In this document: positions 42,569 to 51,696 of the stretch, in pieces
How the letters are laid out: each line of letters begins with the position of its first letter
Numbering within the stretch: the first letter of the stretch is position 1
Source: Bacillus_BU sp051233475
GTDB lineage: Bacteria; Bacillota; Bacilli; Bacillales; Cytobacillaceae
DNA length: 64,000 nt
Assembly (NCBI RefSeq): GCF_051233475.1
Contig: NZ_JBKFGH010000014.1
Location: forward strand, 62,001 to 126,000
Reading direction: 5' to 3'
The notes under the pieces: model-generated
The model's database searches: none
What the model saw: the letters and a program-made list of their open reading frames with translations, nothing else
Told to the model about the DNA's origin: nothing
Program-made: the position numbers and the translations under genes

Positions 42569-42693
42569 GGAGTAAGGACAATGTTATATCCTTTCTTTTT
42601 TGACCCCCCAAAAAAGAAACTGACCCAAAAAACATCTTAATTAGGACAGTTCCAATTTTTCTCAAGTTTATCAAGAAGATGTTTGCTTATAAT

Positions 42694-43653
42694 TTACTCA
42701 TTATTTGACTCTGCTAATTCATATGAGGCATCAATAAATCTTTCTAATTCCTCATCATTCATTTTATTTGAGTTATTACCCCTTTGAGTATTGTTTATAT
42801 TAACACGGAAATTTACAATCATCTGTGGATTCTCTCTTGTCATGTTGACTAGATATTGTTTTTCCGTAATTAAATGCTCATTAATTTCAGCTCTTCTTAT
42901 CTCTTTTTTCGAAGCAAAATCCTCATTAACTGGCCGATTTTGATGTAATACAGTTTCTTCGTCACGATGTATACGTTGTCTCCAAATGCTAACCACTTGA
43001 GTCCAATATCTTTGCGCACTGTACAGATACTTTGAAACAAGGATTTGTTTAGGAACAAGTACTACTGGATGCCCATCAAAACTTGGAAGTCTTTCTAACG
43101 TAACTTCCCAATTATGATTAATATGATCCCAGTAATGAAATCTAAAATCATATGTTAAATCAATATTATGAATTTCACATTGCTCTTGCGTAAATGAAAC
43201 TAATTCAGACTTTATTAAACTAGCCACTAAATCAGACAACAAATCTTCACCAAAATCTGGAACAAACACATAAAAATCTTCTAGTCTTCCAACAATCACA
43301 TCTTCTAATAATCCCTGCATTTGAACATAATCAAAAACCTTCGCCAGAGATTCTTCTGAATTCCCATTACCTCTTGGAAAACCTCGTGTATACCCCAGAA
43401 AGAGTTCGTTTGACTCACCAGAAGATTGGAAATAATCTCTTGCTGTTTCAGTTTCACCCTCAGAATACAAATCAAAAATTGTATTAAAGAAATCTTGAAT
43501 AATAATACTACAATTTTGAAACCATTCTCCGTCTTCTGCTGCAATACGAGTGGGATCTATGAATAACTGATTATCCCTATCAATACGGATATTAACAAAA
43601 GCAAAATTTGATTGACTATGATTTTCCAATCCAAACTTCTCTGAAAATTTCAT
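42694..43653 (-). CDS. Hypothetical protein, 319 residues
   Basis: An intact frame with AGGAGG just before the ATG. It has no membrane segment or signal peptide. The N-terminal half is rich in acidic and aromatic residues (RIDRDNQLFIDPTRIAAE, FGEDLLSDLV); the C-terminal 100 residues are charged and partly repetitive in Asn. I do not recognise a domain. It is one of the few undamaged genes in the island, which suggests selection and perhaps a defence role. Confidence 0.55.
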   Translation of the reverse strand: MKFSEKFGLENHSQSNFAFVNIRIDRDNQLFIDPTRIAAEDGEWFQNCSIIIQDFFNTIFDLYSEGETETARDYFQSSGESNELFLGYTRGFPRGNGNSEESLAKVFDYVQMQGLLEDVIVGRLEDFYVFVPDFGEDLLSDLVASLIKSELVSFTQEQCEIHNIDLTYDFRFHYWDHINHNWEVTLERLPSFDGHPVVLVPKQILVSKYLYSAQRYWTQVVSIWRQRIHRDEETVLHQNRPVNEDFASKKEIRRAEINEHLITEKQYLVNMTRENPQMIVNFRVNINNTQRGNNSNKMNDEELERFIDASYELAESNNE

Positions 43654-44149
43654 GTGATTCTCCTCCTAAGTAATGAGAAATAAATGAAATATCAAGATGA
43701 CTGAAAAAACTAGCAGCTTCATTTTCCTCCTCCATTAATCCAATATATACCATCAATCAATGATACTATCCACTAATTATTCAATTATTAACAATTTATT
43801 CAAACTTATATTTGAAACAATGTTCACATTTATATAGAAATTATTTTTTAAAATCCTTATTAAGCAAAGTATTTGTATCCTTAGCTGCGCAGGCTTCACC
43901 AATACATCCCAATTCCTTGTTTTCTTCATACTTCTCTCTCTTGTTATAATGTCGGAGGTGTTGCCGATGAAAATTACGAGAAGATTAATACAATCGATAA
44001 TGTATACTATTAATTCTGCTACATTCGAAATTATTGGGAATATGGTGTTTGCTTGGTACAACGCAGTGAAAGAGGCAGAGTCAAGCACCCGTAGCATAAT
44101 CTTTAAGATTGTCCTTTTTTCCATTACAATTTTTTCTGATCCATCGTGG

Positions 44150-44700
44150 CCTTGCTACCGTAAACCTTCACGATCTAACAATCGATAGAATGTACCAGTT
44201 CCAATGGACAATGTTCTACATATGTAACGGACTGACTCTCAGAATTCTTTCATTCTAATTTGACCTCAAGTTTTCTACCTTTAAATTTGCCTGCATTCCT
44301 TGCAATTTCAATAACTTCACGTTGTCGTTGTAATGTTAACCCACTTTCTAGCTGCCCAGCCACCAAAAATGGTTAGTAAGAATTCATTCATTGGATATTA
44401 CTTGTAGTATCTAACCAAGTCTCATTTAGTGATTTGAGAGATGCCCCTTTTTCTTTAATTTGCTTGACAATTGATATCAAGTCTTGTACTGAACGAGATG
44501 ACGAGGAATCTCATGTACAATCACTGTATCCCCTTTTTCCAATTCCGTAATCATACGTTGAACTTCAGGATGGTCTGTATTACTACCGCTCAATTTCTCT
44601 TCATAGTACACTTAGTATCCTTTAACTTTTAATGCCTTGCGTTGACGAGCCGTATTCTGTTTCTTTGATATACGCTTATGTATGCTTTTTTACTTATCGA
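44150..44700 (-). pseudogene. Broken serine recombinase/resolvase gene
   Basis: Fragments in different frames on the minus strand (YYEEKLSGSNTDHPEVQRMI, ELEKGDTVIVHEIPRHL, QDLISIVKQIKEKGASLKSL) match Tn3-type resolvases. Frameshifts and stops make it inactive. It is a leftover of another mobile element. Confidence 0.65.
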
Positions 44701-44953
44701 ACTACCTCCATTACCACTTATTGGTTTAATATTATTTTCATTTTCAGTAACGATCAAAGGGTAACGAAATAGTTAAAGAAACCCCTGCAATTATTGGTTT
44801 TGTAAGAAAATATAAATAATTACCGAATAAGTACACTCTAACGATAACTAAAAAAGTAAAGGTAATAACTATTAATTCTTTCTTCTTGAAATAAAAATCA
44901 CCTATAACTGAGTATAGTAAAAAATGGTACAATAGGAAAAAAGGAGGAATAAA

Positions 44954-46303
44954 ATGAAAAAGAACTTTATTTTATCACGTTTTGAAATTGAGGAATTAAA
45001 CGGAGAAACAAATGTTTCCTTAACATTTGATGATAACATTAGGATATTATTAGGTGAAAATGGAACAGGTAAAACAACGATATTAACAACTTTATATTAT
45101 GTATTAGCTAGAAAATTTAATAATCTATTTAAGTTATCATTCAAGAGAATAAATTTATATTTAAACTCAGGGGAAGTTATTACTCTTGAGAAAGAGTGGT
45201 TTTCTTTAGAAAAAAATAGGCAAGCTTATAAATATTATAAATTTCTTGAAGAACAACTTAGTATCGAGGAACTCGATTACGCTTTGGACATTATTTACCG
45301 TGATGCAAATATAGAAATGTTTCGCAAGCAGTTTATTGAGAAAATCAGGAGTAGAGATGTTTCATTTGTAAGAATAAAAAGGGTTATCATTGATTTGAAG
45401 GGTATTGTGTTAAATACCTCAACTTATATACATAATGAAAAAATATTAGAGGCGGATAAAAGAATTGGAGAAATATTTAATAAAGAAATTCTTTACTTTC
45501 CGACTTATCGACGTATTGAGGAAGATTTAGCAAAGTTAGGACTTAATATTAAAGATAAACTATCTAACAATTATGGAACTATCAACTTTGGTATGGATGA
45601 CGTTCAAGAAATTTTCAACAAAATAAAAAGTGCCATTAGAGATGAATCTCTTCAAAGTTACTCGAATGTCACTGGTAACATGATAAAACATTTAATTTAT
45701 CCTAAAAAAGAAGTCATAAATCAAAACTTTGATATGAAGATTCTAGAAATTGTCCTAGACCGTTTTGGAAATGATTTAGATTCAGAGGATAAATTTTATA
45801 TATCAGAGTTAATAAAACGCAATGAAATTATAAATGAAGAATATTCTTCGCTAAATTTCTATCTAGTTAACTTAGTAAACAATTATATGAAGTATAAGGA
45901 AAGAGATGATTCGATCAAAGAGTTTGCTAGAATATGTTCAAAATATCTAGTCAATAAAACAGTATATTTTAATGAAAGCAATGGAGAACTTTCTATAATT
46001 AATCTTAAGAGCAATAAAGAAATTGAACTAAATAAACTCTCCTCAGGAGAAAAGCAGATTGTGTCAATCTTAGCCCAAGTTTTCTTGAAATTTAATAATG
46101 ATTTTATCATTCTATTTGATGAGCCAGAATTATCTCTTTCTATAGAGTGGCAAGAAATGTTGCTACCAGATATCATAAATTCAGGTAAATGCACTTTATT
46201 ATTGGCTGTTACACACTCACCTTTTATATTCGACAATAGTCTTGATAGTTATGCCAAAGGTATCGAGTTGTTCATCGAGGAGATTGTGCCAAAATATGAA
46301 TAA
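44954..46303 (+). CDS. AAA ATPase of PARIS-like defence pair (AriA-like)
   Basis: The 449-residue protein has Walker A GENGTGKT (residues 34-41), an ABC-like signature LSSGEKQIVSILAQVFL, Walker B FIILFDEPELSLS and a switch histidine in AVTHSPFIFD. AGGAGG precedes the ATG. The next gene encodes a DUF4435 protein and overlaps by 8 bases. ATPase plus DUF4435 is the composition of PARIS (AriA/AriB), in which AriA holds the TOPRIM-like AriB effector until phage anti-restriction proteins are sensed. Other AAA/DUF4435 pairs exist, so the PARIS name is likely but not proven. Confidence 0.7.
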   Translation: MKKNFILSRFEIEELNGETNVSLTFDDNIRILLGENGTGKTTILTTLYYVLARKFNNLFKLSFKRINLYLNSGEVITLEKEWFSLEKNRQAYKYYKFLEEQLSIEELDYALDIIYRDANIEMFRKQFIEKIRSRDVSFVRIKRVIIDLKGIVLNTSTYIHNEKILEADKRIGEIFNKEILYFPTYRRIEEDLAKLGLNIKDKLSNNYGTINFGMDDVQEIFNKIKSAIRDESLQSYSNVTGNMIKHLIYPKKEVINQNFDMKILEIVLDRFGNDLDSEDKFYISELIKRNEIINEEYSSLNFYLVNLVNNYMKYKERDDSIKEFARICSKYLVNKTVYFNESNGELSIINLKSNKEIELNKLSSGEKQIVSILAQVFLKFNNDFIILFDEPELSLSIEWQEMLLPDIINSGKCTLLLAVTHSPFIFDNSLDSYAKGIELFIEEIVPKYE

Positions 46304-47246
46304 TACTAACATGAATAGAGATGAAATGCTAAGAAAAAAACGTCAAAAAGGTATAGTGGGTTTTCATAAATTCTCCTTAAAATTTAAACCAAAGAAAAGT
46401 ATACCTTATTGTTTTGTTGAAGGTGAAGATAGTAAGTATTATTTACCGAGAGTGTCAATGATATGTAAAAGTGAACCTGACTTTGTAAAATGCAATGGCA
46501 AGAAAGGTGTATTAGATACTTATAACGAAATAAAAAAACATAAAGAATTTAACGACGAGAAGCTTTTTTTCTTTGTAGATAGTGATTTCGACGTGCCAGT
46601 TAATAATGTTGAAATATATGAAACTCCATGTTATTCTATTGAAAATTTATATACATCCTTAGATGCATTTAAAAGAATTTTAAAAAATGAATTTAATCTC
46701 GAAGAAACAGATGAAGACTATAACAAAGCTATTGATACTTTTATTGAAAGACAAAATGAATTTCATGATTTAATTTCATTACTAAACTCGTGGATATATA
46801 GTTACAAAGATTATATGTACAAAACTGGTGAAGAAATAAAGTTAAGACTAAACGAATTAATTTTAAAAGAACATCTAGTTGATATTACTTTGCATAAAAT
46901 CACTTGCAAATATACACTCCAGCAGATAGAGGAATTTCTTAATATTACAAAAAAGATTCCAAACAGCAATGTTACAAATATTCATCAAACACTGAATAGT
47001 CATCCTAAAAGGGGAAGTATTTTTAGAGGGAAATTTGAATTGGAATTTTTCAAGATATTCTTAGATAAAGTAGTTGAAGACAGAAACAAAAAAACAGGGC
47101 GGCAGCTTTTTCAAGAGAAAGGTAAGATTAGATTATCGCTAGATTCAAATATTCTCATTACCTTATCGACCTATGCTGATACTCCAGACTGCTTATTTAC
47201 TTATATCCATAAAAGATGGACCAGAAAACTACTAACTACGGCATAA
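46296..47246 (+). CDS. DUF4435-type effector of PARIS-like defence pair (AriB-like)
   Basis: ATG 46296 overlaps the ATPase stop (ATGAATAA). Early in the protein YCFVEGEDSKYYLPR, then KCNGKKGVLDTYN and FFFVDSDFD match the DUF4435 TOPRIM-like core, with conserved Glu and the DxD pair. In PARIS the AriB protein cleaves host tRNA once released. About 316 residues, no membrane segment. The C-terminal half is helical and lysine-rich. Likely toxic effector. Confidence 0.65.
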   Translation: MNNTNMNRDEMLRKKRQKGIVGFHKFSLKFKPKKSIPYCFVEGEDSKYYLPRVSMICKSEPDFVKCNGKKGVLDTYNEIKKHKEFNDEKLFFFVDSDFDVPVNNVEIYETPCYSIENLYTSLDAFKRILKNEFNLEETDEDYNKAIDTFIERQNEFHDLISLLNSWIYSYKDYMYKTGEEIKLRLNELILKEHLVDITLHKITCKYTLQQIEEFLNITKKIPNSNVTNIHQTLNSHPKRGSIFRGKFELEFFKIFLDKVVEDRNKKTGRQLFQEKGKIRLSLDSNILITLSTYADTPDCLFTYIHKRWTRKLLTTA

Positions 47247-47332
47247 GATACCCGAAGGAAGCGGGTTTGTCAAATAAAGTGTGTAAATTCCAGTCTTTAA
47301 ATATATTTTAAAACCCTACTTTCTAACTTTTC

Positions 47333-47960
47333 TTATACAAATAGCTGGTTGATGACCATGGACCAGTTTTGTACATGGCCACCTTCCCATTTGGCCTCCA
47401 ATTCTTTTACTCGTAAATACAGGACTTTTAAGAGAGCGTTCTCGTTGGGGAATGCTCCTTTATTAGTTACCTTTCTAAAGCTAGAGTGTATGCTTTCCAC
47501 AGCGTTAGTCGTATATATAATTTTACGTACTCCACTTCCATAATCAAAGTGTTGTTCTACATGTCCGAAATTTCTTACCGAAAATACGTAGATATCCTCG
47601 ATTGTAGAAGAAATGTCTCGTTGAGACATACCTCTGGCATACATGGCAATTACCTTCTCCTCAATCCCGGAAACATTTTTCTTACGCTTTGGAAAAAGTT
47701 TTGGCGCGAAGGATCCATCATGATCACGAGGGACTTCAATCTCGACTTCTCCTACGCTAGTTTTAACATTTTTCTTACCGTATCCATTTCTTCTATTTCC
47801 AGTTTCTTTTTCCCCTTTATCATTTGAGCCGTAGCCTAAATGGTGATTCATTTCCCCCTTAACATTGCTTCAAACATGGAGGCAAAGATATCCTTAAGAG
47901 CATTCTGCATATCTTCAACAGATTCTGGTTGATATTGTTCTATATCTATTGGCTAATTCT
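47333..47960 (-). pseudogene. IS256-family transposase, internally deleted and frameshifted
   Basis: Residues such as VEIEVPRDHDGSFAPKLFPKR, IYTTNAVESIHSSFRKVT and KWEGGHVQNW are typical of IS256/mutator transposases. The middle with the catalytic core is missing (join near SSTIEDIY / VFSVRNFGH), and the N-terminus (EDMQNALKDIFASMFEAML) is in another frame. Inactive remnant. Confidence 0.85.
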
Positions 47961-48476
47961 ACTAATTTTGGATCTCGTTTAGATTTCCCATAATAATATC
48001 CCCCAATCCCATATAGTATAAATTTTCCAACAAAAAAACTAAACTGTATATAAGAGCCATACGCTCACTTACTTACACAGTTTAGTTTACAATCCATATA
48101 ATTTTAATTTTCTAAACCAAATTTTTAAGTATGCATTCGCAGTATACATATTTTCGGGAATAAGAGAAAGGAGAAAATTAACAATCACCAAGTCAAACAA
48201 CTTAATCTATATTTTATATTAATAACTTAGTTAGTATTATTTATATATAACGTGATCATTTTATTTAGCGCTGTTTCAAACATTTTATGTAGTTTTGTAT
48301 AGTTTTTTGAAACAACAAAAGACAAAGAACGTTTTCGCTCAGGGTCTTTTGTTTATAAGAAAATATTTAATTTGATTATTCATTCAAACTGACTAAACAT
48401 CTTCATGTACTTCACCAATATACTCCTAAACATAAGTATCGATCATAATTTAAATATTTTAAAATTAAAAAAGTTT
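47961..48476. other. Island intergenic stretch, nothing found
   Basis: AT-rich sequence without a gene-like frame or RNA pattern that I can name. Confidence 0.4.
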
Positions 48477-48779
48477 TTAAAATGGTAAGTCATCATCACT
48501 TATATCAATAAAACTAACATTTGTAGATTCTAATTCCTTTTCTTGTAGTTGAACTAAGTCGTTTGACCAACCTTCACTTGCTGGCATCAAATTACCATTA
48601 ACATCAAATAAACTTTCAGAAACCTTGAGAGTATATTCAGTATTATTTCTTACATAAAACAATTCTTCATAGTCACTAAAAGGATCTTGGTTTATATTTT
48701 TTACATATCCTAATTCTTCCAGAAAACTCGAAAATTCCTTATAATTTGTAAAAGCTATCCTATATTTGATATTGAACAT
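48477..48779 (-). CDS. Small protein ending in an SSB-type C-terminal tail
   Basis: The 100-residue protein ends in IDISDDDLPF, the same tip as B. subtilis single-stranded DNA-binding protein, which docks PriA, RecQ, RecG and other repair enzymes. The rest (EFSSFLEELGYVKN, FYVRNNTEYTLKVS) does not look like the SSB OB fold. It may compete with or recruit SSB partners, or be a fusion remnant. The ATG has only a weak upstream site. Confidence 0.5.
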   Translation of the reverse strand: MFNIKYRIAFTNYKEFSSFLEELGYVKNINQDPFSDYEELFYVRNNTEYTLKVSESLFDVNGNLMPASEGWSNDLVQLQEKELESTNVSFIDISDDDLPF

Positions 48780-49465
48780 ATTTTGAATATGAAATGTTAG
48801 GGAGGATATTGGACGATTTGTAAGAGATTTAGGTTACGAATCTATATTATTTGAAAAAGGTGAGATCCCTTAATCGTAGAAAGTAGAACTTATGAATACT
48901 CTAGGTCTTGCCATCCATTTTCTCCTTCTGAATTTCCATTTTTCCAATATATAAATATTTTATCAATATTTGCAAGAATCAACTAGCACTTAAAGGAATT
49001 TTTTTCAAAATATTAAATGTTTTTTAAAATGATTGTAGAATTAGAGAGTACAAACATTAAAGTTCCATAATTAGAAATAAAAGACTACACAAATCAGGCT
49101 TGAAATTTATTTACCCTTCAACATATCACAAACTTCAATCGTTTTAAGAAATTCATTAATATGACGTGATATAAAGTATTCTCGATCCAATATTTAACAA
49201 ATATTTTCTTTCGTAACCAAAGTATTTCAACTATCTTTTTATCGGTTCGTCCAATGTCTATGTCTTAAAAATATTTCAGAGGATAATTAAAGTGAGTCTC
49301 ACAATCCTTTATTTTCCGCTGTCAATTCCTTCATCTGTTTGTAATTGCAAAACCTTTCATATAAACCCACAATTTCATCTAAACTAGTCAATCCAAATTA
49401 ATCTACTTGCTCCATTTCCAACATTATACTTACTAAGTTTCTTTTGTTTTTCTTCTCCCATAACA
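48780..49465. other. Right edge of island, decayed sequence
   Basis: Only short fragments are seen, such as a plus-strand piece near 48810-48875 (GRFVRDLGYESILFEKGEIP) that looks like part of a larger lost protein. Confidence 0.3.
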
Positions 49466-49503
49466 AAAAAACCGTACGAGCGAAAATATCACTGTACGGT
49501 TAA
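49466..49503 (-). terminator. Island-supplied terminator downstream of selC
   Basis: AACCGTAC and GTACGGTT form the stem, followed by TTTTTTT on the minus strand, 16 bp past the tRNA repeat. It would end selC transcription in place of the displaced original terminator at 34941-34991. Confidence 0.75.
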
Positions 49504-49518
49504 ATATGTAATAGTAAC

Positions 49519-49587
49519 AGGTTTGGCGGGACTGTGTGGGAATCGAACCCACCTGACCTGGCACGCAGGTCACAAGCGGTTTTGAAG
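49519..49587 (-). repeat. Right attachment repeat (within intact selC)
   Basis: Direct partner of 35003-35071, 69 bp with three mismatches; here it forms the 3' two-thirds of a complete tRNA-Sec gene. Confidence 0.88.
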
Positions 49588-49620
49588 ACCGTGGAGGACA
49601 CCAGTACCCCATTCAGCCCC
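49524..49620 (-). tRNA. selC: tRNA-Sec (selenocysteine), anticodon UCA
   Basis: The 97-base gene starts GGGGCUGA and ends CAGUCCCG plus encoded CCA. The anticodon loop CUUCAAA is closed by CGGU/ACCG and presents UCA, which reads UGA. The long variable arm (GACCUG/CAGGUC) and the T arm GUGGG-UUCGAUU-CCCAC are clear. It shows that the organism inserts selenocysteine at UGA. Its 3' end is the integration site of the island. Confidence 0.95.
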
Positions 49621-49853
49621 ATGTAAGAGACAATATTTATTATACTAAAATATCGGCACTTTTTCAATATCAACATAAGAAAAATGACGAACTGTTTCGG
49701 TGTTTCCAATTACTTGTCATATATTCAAGAAACAGACTATAATTAAATTAATACAGGCAGAATATTTCGCATTTTTCATATCATAGCATGTTACATAAGA
49801 AAAGTGTCGCAAATTGCTTGCCGGAAAAATATTTGTTTTTGTAGGTGAACGAT

Positions 49854-50279
49854 ATGCTTCAAGATTGGTTTATGTGGTTTATTGCATTTTGGTGTGTTGT
49901 CATGGTTGTCCTTATGGCCATTGGCGGCTACTTTATGTTTCGTAAGTTCCTTAAAAAGCTGCCGAAGAACGATGGGAAGTCCGATATGGATTGGGAGCTT
50001 CATTATATTGACGAAACCCTTCATCTCTGGGGCGAAGAACAAAAGGCTTTTCTGAATGATTTAGTCAGTCCTGTACCCGAATTGTTTCGCGATGTGGCTA
50101 AACAGAAAATCGCCGGTAAAATTGGTGAGCTTGCCTTAAAAGAAAAGGCTAAAACCATTACCGAGGATTTGATCATTCGCGGCTACATTTTGGCTACACC
50201 AAAACGTGATCATAAATTCCTCCGCAAGAAAATGGACGATCGAAAAATAGACTTAACCCAATACGAGCAGTTTTTTTAA
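49854..50279 (+). CDS. yneK: YneK-like membrane-anchored protein (DUF2621)
   Basis: ATG 49854 has AGGTGA just upstream; GTG 49845 is an alternative. One N-terminal helix (WFMWFIAFWCVVMVVLMAIGG) is followed by a cytoplasmic domain with LVSPVPELFRDVAKQKIAGKIGELAL and GYILATPKRDHKFL, as in Bacillus YneK. Function unknown. It occupies the same place beside ccdC and yneI as in B. subtilis. Confidence 0.85.
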   Translation: MLQDWFMWFIAFWCVVMVVLMAIGGYFMFRKFLKKLPKNDGKSDMDWELHYIDETLHLWGEEQKAFLNDLVSPVPELFRDVAKQKIAGKIGELALKEKAKTITEDLIIRGYILATPKRDHKFLRKKMDDRKIDLTQYEQFF

Positions 50280-50280
50280 A

Positions 50281-50533
50281 AGCTGTGTTAAAGAACAATG
50301 TTGATTTTGGGCACGGTTGATTGGAGCGGAAGGGGCGAGACTCCTCTAAAATGCTTAGGCATTTTATCGTGCGATGTTCATTCAAGGATGATTATTCATG
50401 TCCTGCGGGAGCAGCGGGACAGGTGAGATCCCGCAGGAGCGATAGCGACGAGGAAGCTCGCCGCCCGCCCCGCGGAAAGCGAGCACCTGTAGCGGAAATC
50501 AACAACCTTATATAACAGATTCTTTAACAAAGC
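50281..50533 (+). repeat. MITE-like GC-rich repeat, copy 2
   Basis: The ends AGCTGTGTTAAA and TTTAACAAAGC are terminal inverted repeats. The core shares TTGATTGGAGCGGAAGG and GCGGAAAGCGAGCACCTG with copies 1 and 3 but has a different central part (50346-50400). Confidence 0.8.
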
Positions 50534-50566
50534 AAAGCACCGAATCCTCAACGACTCGGTGCTTTT
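50534..50566. terminator. Bidirectional terminator
   Basis: AAAGCACCGA and TCGGTGCTTTTT form the stem between the repeat and the convergent ccdC. Confidence 0.85.
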
Positions 50567-50570
50567 TCTA

Positions 50571-51059
50571 TTACACTGATTTAGCATTTGTTTCTGGATG
50601 GAGCACACGATACAGCTTTCGAAAGTTAATATACATTGCGATACGCCACGGAACAATCATTCCAAAGGCGAGGATCCAAAACATTCCGCCAAGTTCCCCA
50701 ACATCAAGAGAAGAACTCAAGAATGATTTCATGATTACCCGTATGATCAATAGCGCAATTAATATAAAGACAAAGGCTTTTGATGGCTTCAAGTAAATAT
50801 CATGATCGCGTATTTCAAATTTAGAGGTTTTAATTAACAAAATGGAAAAGAGCATACCAACAGAAGCTGCTTCGACCACCTCTAAAAAGGAAACCTGGAA
50901 CATCGGAAAGAAAAACATCAACGCCCCGGTGCTCATAAACATTGGAGGTAAGATAATTTTCTTGGCACTAGCTGGTTTTTTGGCTGACTTTATTCTCATA
51001 ATCATGACGAAAGTCCCCATGAAGACTGCACCTATGGAAGAAAGCACGACATAATTCAT
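50571..51059 (-). CDS. ccdC: Cytochrome c biogenesis-associated membrane protein CcdC (YneJ)
   Basis: About 162 residues with five hydrophobic helices; sequence and position match Bacillus YneJ/CcdC (MNYVVLSSIGAVFMGTFVMIMR, PPMFMSTGALMFFFP, MFWILAFGMIVPWRIAMYI). I take ATG 51059, which has AAGATGGG upstream, over 51068. The gene is linked with ccdA and yneI as in B. subtilis. Its exact role in cytochrome c maturation is unclear. Confidence 0.88.
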   Translation of the reverse strand: MNYVVLSSIGAVFMGTFVMIMRIKSAKKPASAKKIILPPMFMSTGALMFFFPMFQVSFLEVVEAASVGMLFSILLIKTSKFEIRDHDIYLKPSKAFVFILIALLIIRVIMKSFLSSSLDVGELGGMFWILAFGMIVPWRIAMYINFRKLYRVLHPETNAKSV

Positions 51060-51215
51060 AATATACATCCCATCTTGTAAAGTTTACACTATCATTATAT
51101 ACAAATGAAATAAAAAGGAAATAACCAATTTCAAATGATTGTGCCAAATAAAAATGTCTTTGGTGCTAATTTCGCTGACAAATAGTCATTACTAAAGCCC
51201 TATATTGTTCAAAAG

Positions 51216-51247
51216 AAGCCATTTAAGAAATTCTCTTAAATGGCTTT
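51216..51247 (-). terminator. Terminator after yneI
   Basis: AAAGCCATTTAAGA and TCTTAAATGGCTT pair; a T-rich stretch follows on the minus strand. Confidence 0.75.
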
Positions 51248-51250
51248 CGG

Positions 51251-51610
51251 TTACGCAATTACACGATTGATCGTATCTAATACCCTGCTTTCGTCAAATG
51301 GTTTTACGATAAAATCCTTCGCACCAGCTTCAATGGCTTCGACGACCATTTTTTGCTGCCCCATTGCAGAGCACATGATGATTTTTGCATCCGGATATTG
51401 CTGCTTAATTTCTTTTACGGCATCGACTCCGCCCATTTCCGGCATCGTTATATCCATCGTGACTAAATCGGGTTGGACCTCCGCATATAATCGGACGCCT
51501 TCCTTCCCATTTTCGCCTTCACCAACCACCTCATGGTCAGCTTTTTTTAAAATATTGGTTAAGATCATTCTCATAAATTTTGCATCATCAACGATTAAAA
51601 TTCTTGCCAT
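51251..51610 (-). CDS. yneI: CheY-like single-domain response regulator (YneI)
   Basis: ATG 51610 follows AGGAGGG; codons further upstream are not needed. The 119-residue receiver domain has the acid pair in LIVDDAKFMR, the phosphorylated Asp in LVTMDITMPEMGG, Thr/Ser in IIMCSAMGQ and the conserved Lys in DFIVKPF. No output domain. Located between ccdA and ccdC, as in B. subtilis. Confidence 0.9.
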   Translation of the reverse strand: MARILIVDDAKFMRMILTNILKKADHEVVGEGENGKEGVRLYAEVQPDLVTMDITMPEMGGVDAVKEIKQQYPDAKIIMCSAMGQQKMVVEAIEAGAKDFIVKPFDESRVLDTINRVIA

Positions 51611-51696
51611 GCCAGTCCCTCCTACGAACAAACCTAATGGAAAGATTTCAAAGATAGATTATTAAATTAGTAAGAAAGCCTTTTCAGCAAAATCGA

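Larger units (their letters stand above)
35003..49587. mobile_element. Genomic island integrated in selC (about 14.6 kb)
   Basis: Direct repeats of the selC 3' end bound the segment. Inside are two ATPase-based gene pairs of defence type, unknown genes, IS fragments and several pseudogenes, unlike the ordered core genes on the right. No intact integrase is present; short minus-strand tails at about 35160-35205 and 38640-38720 read like integrase C-termini but are too short to prove it. Confidence 0.8.

Noticed and set aside
43777..44124. 115-residue minus-strand frame and opposing plus-strand frame at 43970
   Set aside because: Neither has a ribosome site or family-like sequence; they mirror each other and sit in decayed sequence.
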